A DNA stretch of 34,116 bases from Echinococcus granulosus (Eukaryota > Platyhelminthes > Cestoda > Cyclophyllidea > Taeniidae): positions 495,782-529,897 of the forward strand of contig NW_020170400.1 of assembly GCF_000524195.1 (NCBI RefSeq), in the 5' to 3' direction. The first letter of the stretch is position 1, and every line of letters begins with the position of its first letter. Under the pieces are notes generated by a model. It was not told where the DNA came from, ran no database searches, and saw only the letters and a program-made list of their open reading frames with translations. Of this stretch, positions 30,960 to 34,116 are shown in pieces. Position numbers and translations under genes: made by a program.

Positions 30960-33900
30960 TTCAGCTTATGTCGATTGAAAATAAACTCAGAAGGCGCCAT
31001 TTCACCATAATTTGTAAAAACCAATCTTTTTTCAGCTTATATTTGATTCTTTCATTCCAATTGAACCAGTTTATGGGAAGTGACCAAATGGATCTGACTT
31101 CCATTCATGCAGTAAATCAAACGGGGATTAGGCTTCAGGAAAGTGGTAATCAACTTAGGATACAGCTATATGATTAGTGGGTTGCCTTACCATAATCTCC
31201 GTTTAAAAATATCCGTTAGGGCTTTTTTTCCTGCAATAGGCTTAAGTAGAGCCATAAAGACTGTCTCACTGCAATTCTAGAGGTGAAAATGAACCAAATA
31301 CTTGATTTTAAATGTTTTTTACTAAAGGTGGAAAGTATTTGAGAGAACTAACTGTGCGGGAGTAAAATCGTAACATTTGGCAGAGTAACGTGGCAAGGGA
31401 ACTTATTAGAAGTTGTGTTTTCACTACGAGGAAGTCGGACGAATACCAGGTTGCAAGTAACCAGTTAAGATTTCGAGACCTCCACAAATAAAATAAAGAC
31501 GGTAAAATGTTAGAGGGCATCAATGTGGTTTTAGTCAAAAGGGGAAAATAATGTGAATGATCCGCCTAAACTAAAGGATCATGGATAATTTACTCGAACT
31601 TATATTACCCAAACTGTCCCTAAGAGTCCAAATCCCATAATTCGTCAAAGATAAGAAGTCAGTGCGTTTAAGTGTAAGTAGATGAAATTCCAGAACTGTA
31701 AAGTGAACCCGCGAAATTTTAAAAATTCACATTTTAAATTAAACTAAAGTTGGTTTGGAAATAAGTAGAGGGTAAGGATGGATTCAGGTTATCCCTCTTT
31801 GGAATCGTGAGTTCAAAGAAAACATTTATTAGCGAAATGTTGGGAATCTTTGCCAGAATCTGCACAAACCCTAGAACATTCCCTAACACTCACATCTCTC
31901 TAACGTGAAATTTAATGACCAAAAATAGGTGATCCAAGAAGTTTTGGAGTGGGGCACACTCTTTTATCCAACTAGGGTTTGCTAGAAGATTTCCTCAATC
32001 CAGTGTGGAATGCTCACCTCTGGCTGCAAGTGTTTCTACGTAATAAACTCTGAAGTCCGCACCGATTTCCTTCTTTTTCCTAACCCGAAATGGTGAAAAT
32101 CTTAAAGCAAACTGGCTTAGATTAATTTAGTCGCAAGAATGCAACTAAAAGTGAAAATTATTTTACAGCTGCAGATGCAAACGTGTTTGCACTTACCATT
32201 GTGTATTAGTCAGTTAGAGCTAAAATATAAGTACGCATTTTACTTTTTGAGTTAGTAAACAAAGGGCAAAAGTATATTTATTAGCTGCCATTCTGACAAA
32301 GAAACAAAAAAACACTTAAACATCACTGACGTCATAAAGTCAGTTAAATTTGTACTGCACTTACAAAAGTTTTGGCACTTTCATTTATAAAAAAAATCTC
32401 AAAAATAGCAAATTTACTTTATATGTTTTCAAATTGATCGTCTTGACAAAATAGGTGGTTTTGATTGTGATTCTGCGGATGATGAATTTAGCTTAGTGTC
32501 ATAACTTGTCGCTATCTTTTACGTCTTCCAAATAAAAAGGGGCAAGTTTTTTGGCCTATTTTTACTGTTAGTGAAGTGCTACACTAGTCTGACACCGTCA
32601 GCTGTCAAGATTAAATCATGTGAACAGAGGTGGTGTGCGCTCGTTTGTTGATATAGGCTATTCAAAATTAAAAGTCAAGCAATGCACCACTTTAAAGTAA
32701 ACTTGCTACTTTGTTAGACCAATGCCGATCGTGTTCTGCACCAAAACATTTTCTCGTACTTTGTTGCATAGTTTAGCCAATGACAGAACCTACATTCACA
32801 GCCAAAAAAAACGGGGTATTCAGTTTTAGTAAGGTGAAGAATACACTTATAAAGCAACCAGATTCAAGTGGAGACAGTTACACGTAACCAACATATTATT
32901 TTTGCTACGTGGTACTTAAGGTGCGGGTTAATGACTAGTCAGTTTTATCTTGACAACAATGAAATTTCCTAATGTATGAACTTTAGGTACTCGTAGATAA
33001 ACTGTCGGTACGCACTGCGCAAAAAACAGTTTTTACTTAGAACAGGAGCTAATTAACCTTTTTGGTTTTTCTTGCTTATTTAGCACTTCTTCAAAAGGGT
33101 ATTTATGACAAGCCAATTTCGCTTGACAACAACTACATGGCAAAGATTATCCTGTAAAAACAATGGAGCCGACAAGAAGGAAAAACGTTTGTTTTATCAA
33201 TTTGTTTACTCATTCATTTTGCCTTATCCAAAAGTTTGTCGGTATCTCCAAAAAAAGCTGAGTTAAAATCGACTTAGAAACGAAGGCTCTGCTTCAATCT
33301 TTTTAGTCGAAGTATTTAAATCGCGCATCAATCTACCCTCATAAACTGATTAAATATGCCGAAAATAAGTTTAATCGTTGAAAGCGCCAGTAATTTAAAA
33401 ACGTTTCCAGTAATTTCACAATCACATGCAAAGTGTATAGTTTCTAAATATGTTTGTATTGTAAATGCGCATAGCTTTGCCATTGTTTAGCAAAGAGACA
33501 AAATATTTTTTCCATTTTTTTTCAAGAATTTTCTTTCTTTTGCGGAAAAGAGACTTTGGATTGGTAGGTACGAGGGTTAAAACTATCCCATTTTAATGTC
33601 CAACATAAAAGGTGAATTGCTCATGGTGAAGAGTCAATTATTTGAACATAAATATACCCAAAAGTCGGTTTATAGGTCCATATATGAATGGTCAAATTCA
33701 ATAAATGGGCAGGGTGAGACTTTGGGATTTAGCAGTTCTAGTCGACTCTGGTGTATTTTACCGAAGAAGGATAGGTTTTGCTAAGGCTAGCATAAATCAG
33801 CAAAATTTATCCGTAAACTGTTTCTCGTTGTGTAAAATAATTAAGTAAATTATAGGAATGCAATGTTGATGCTAATGTAATGGAGCAGGCTATCCGTAGC

Positions 33901-34116
33901 ATGGTGGATTGTCTAAGAAATATCCAAATGCTGCAAGTACTTGGCGAGCATTTCATTTAGTAAAGCACCCATGTATGAATTCAATTCTCATTCTCTACCT
34001 TGGCATGAGTCTGCTGCAAATTTATACTTCACGCAAAGTAAAGGTCGTGCATGGCCTTGATCGGCTGATTAAGAGGGTATGGATTTGAGACGTAATTAAT
34101 GGCCTTCAACAGGAGG
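30960..34116. other. AT-rich, no gene seen
   Basis: Frames at 30950-31177, 31308-31538 and 33596-33784 lack recognisable motifs. The sequence upstream of the pseudogene does not clearly retain the CCAAT cluster of the intact kinase. Confidence 0.45.

Overview
This looks like nuclear DNA from an animal, probably an invertebrate with a large, gene-poor, AT-rich genome. The clues are the absence of operon structure, an AGC-family protein kinase, good GT/AG splice-site candidates around short reading frames, AATAAA signals, scattered decayed coding fragments and a 100-base scaffold gap. The phylum cannot be fixed from the window. Most of the 34 kb is AT-rich sequence with stops in every frame.

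Layout. 1-5 kb: GC-richer repeat-like blocks and two plus-strand coding-like fragments with weak UFL1 (E3 UFM1-protein ligase 1) resemblance. 6.1-6.9 kb: a minus-strand 112-residue gene (copy C of a small unnamed family). 8.7-12.4 kb: decayed coding-like pieces on both strands, likely old retroelement remnants. 12.7-14.7 kb: candidate exons, including one with a secretion-signal-like start, then the N gap (14855-14954). 15.4-18.7 kb: a diverged tandem duplication. Each unit carries a copy of the small family (A intact, B frameshifted) and, on the minus strand, a conserved CxxC peptide that behaves like a real exon. 20.6-23 kb: a decayed reading frame, a highly charged frame, and a segment resembling the thioredoxin-like U5 snRNP proteins DIM1/TXNL4. 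24.5-25.7 kb: the clearest gene, an intronless 390-residue AGC kinase on the minus strand with HLD and DFD in place of HRD and DFG. 29.7-31 kb: a broken second copy of this kinase on the same strand.

Two lineage-specific families give the window its character: an atypical kinase present as one open copy and one dead copy, and a small family with a conserved C-x-C-R-I core present as two open copies and one frameshifted copy. No retrotransposon polymerase, tRNA, rRNA or CRISPR was recognised.
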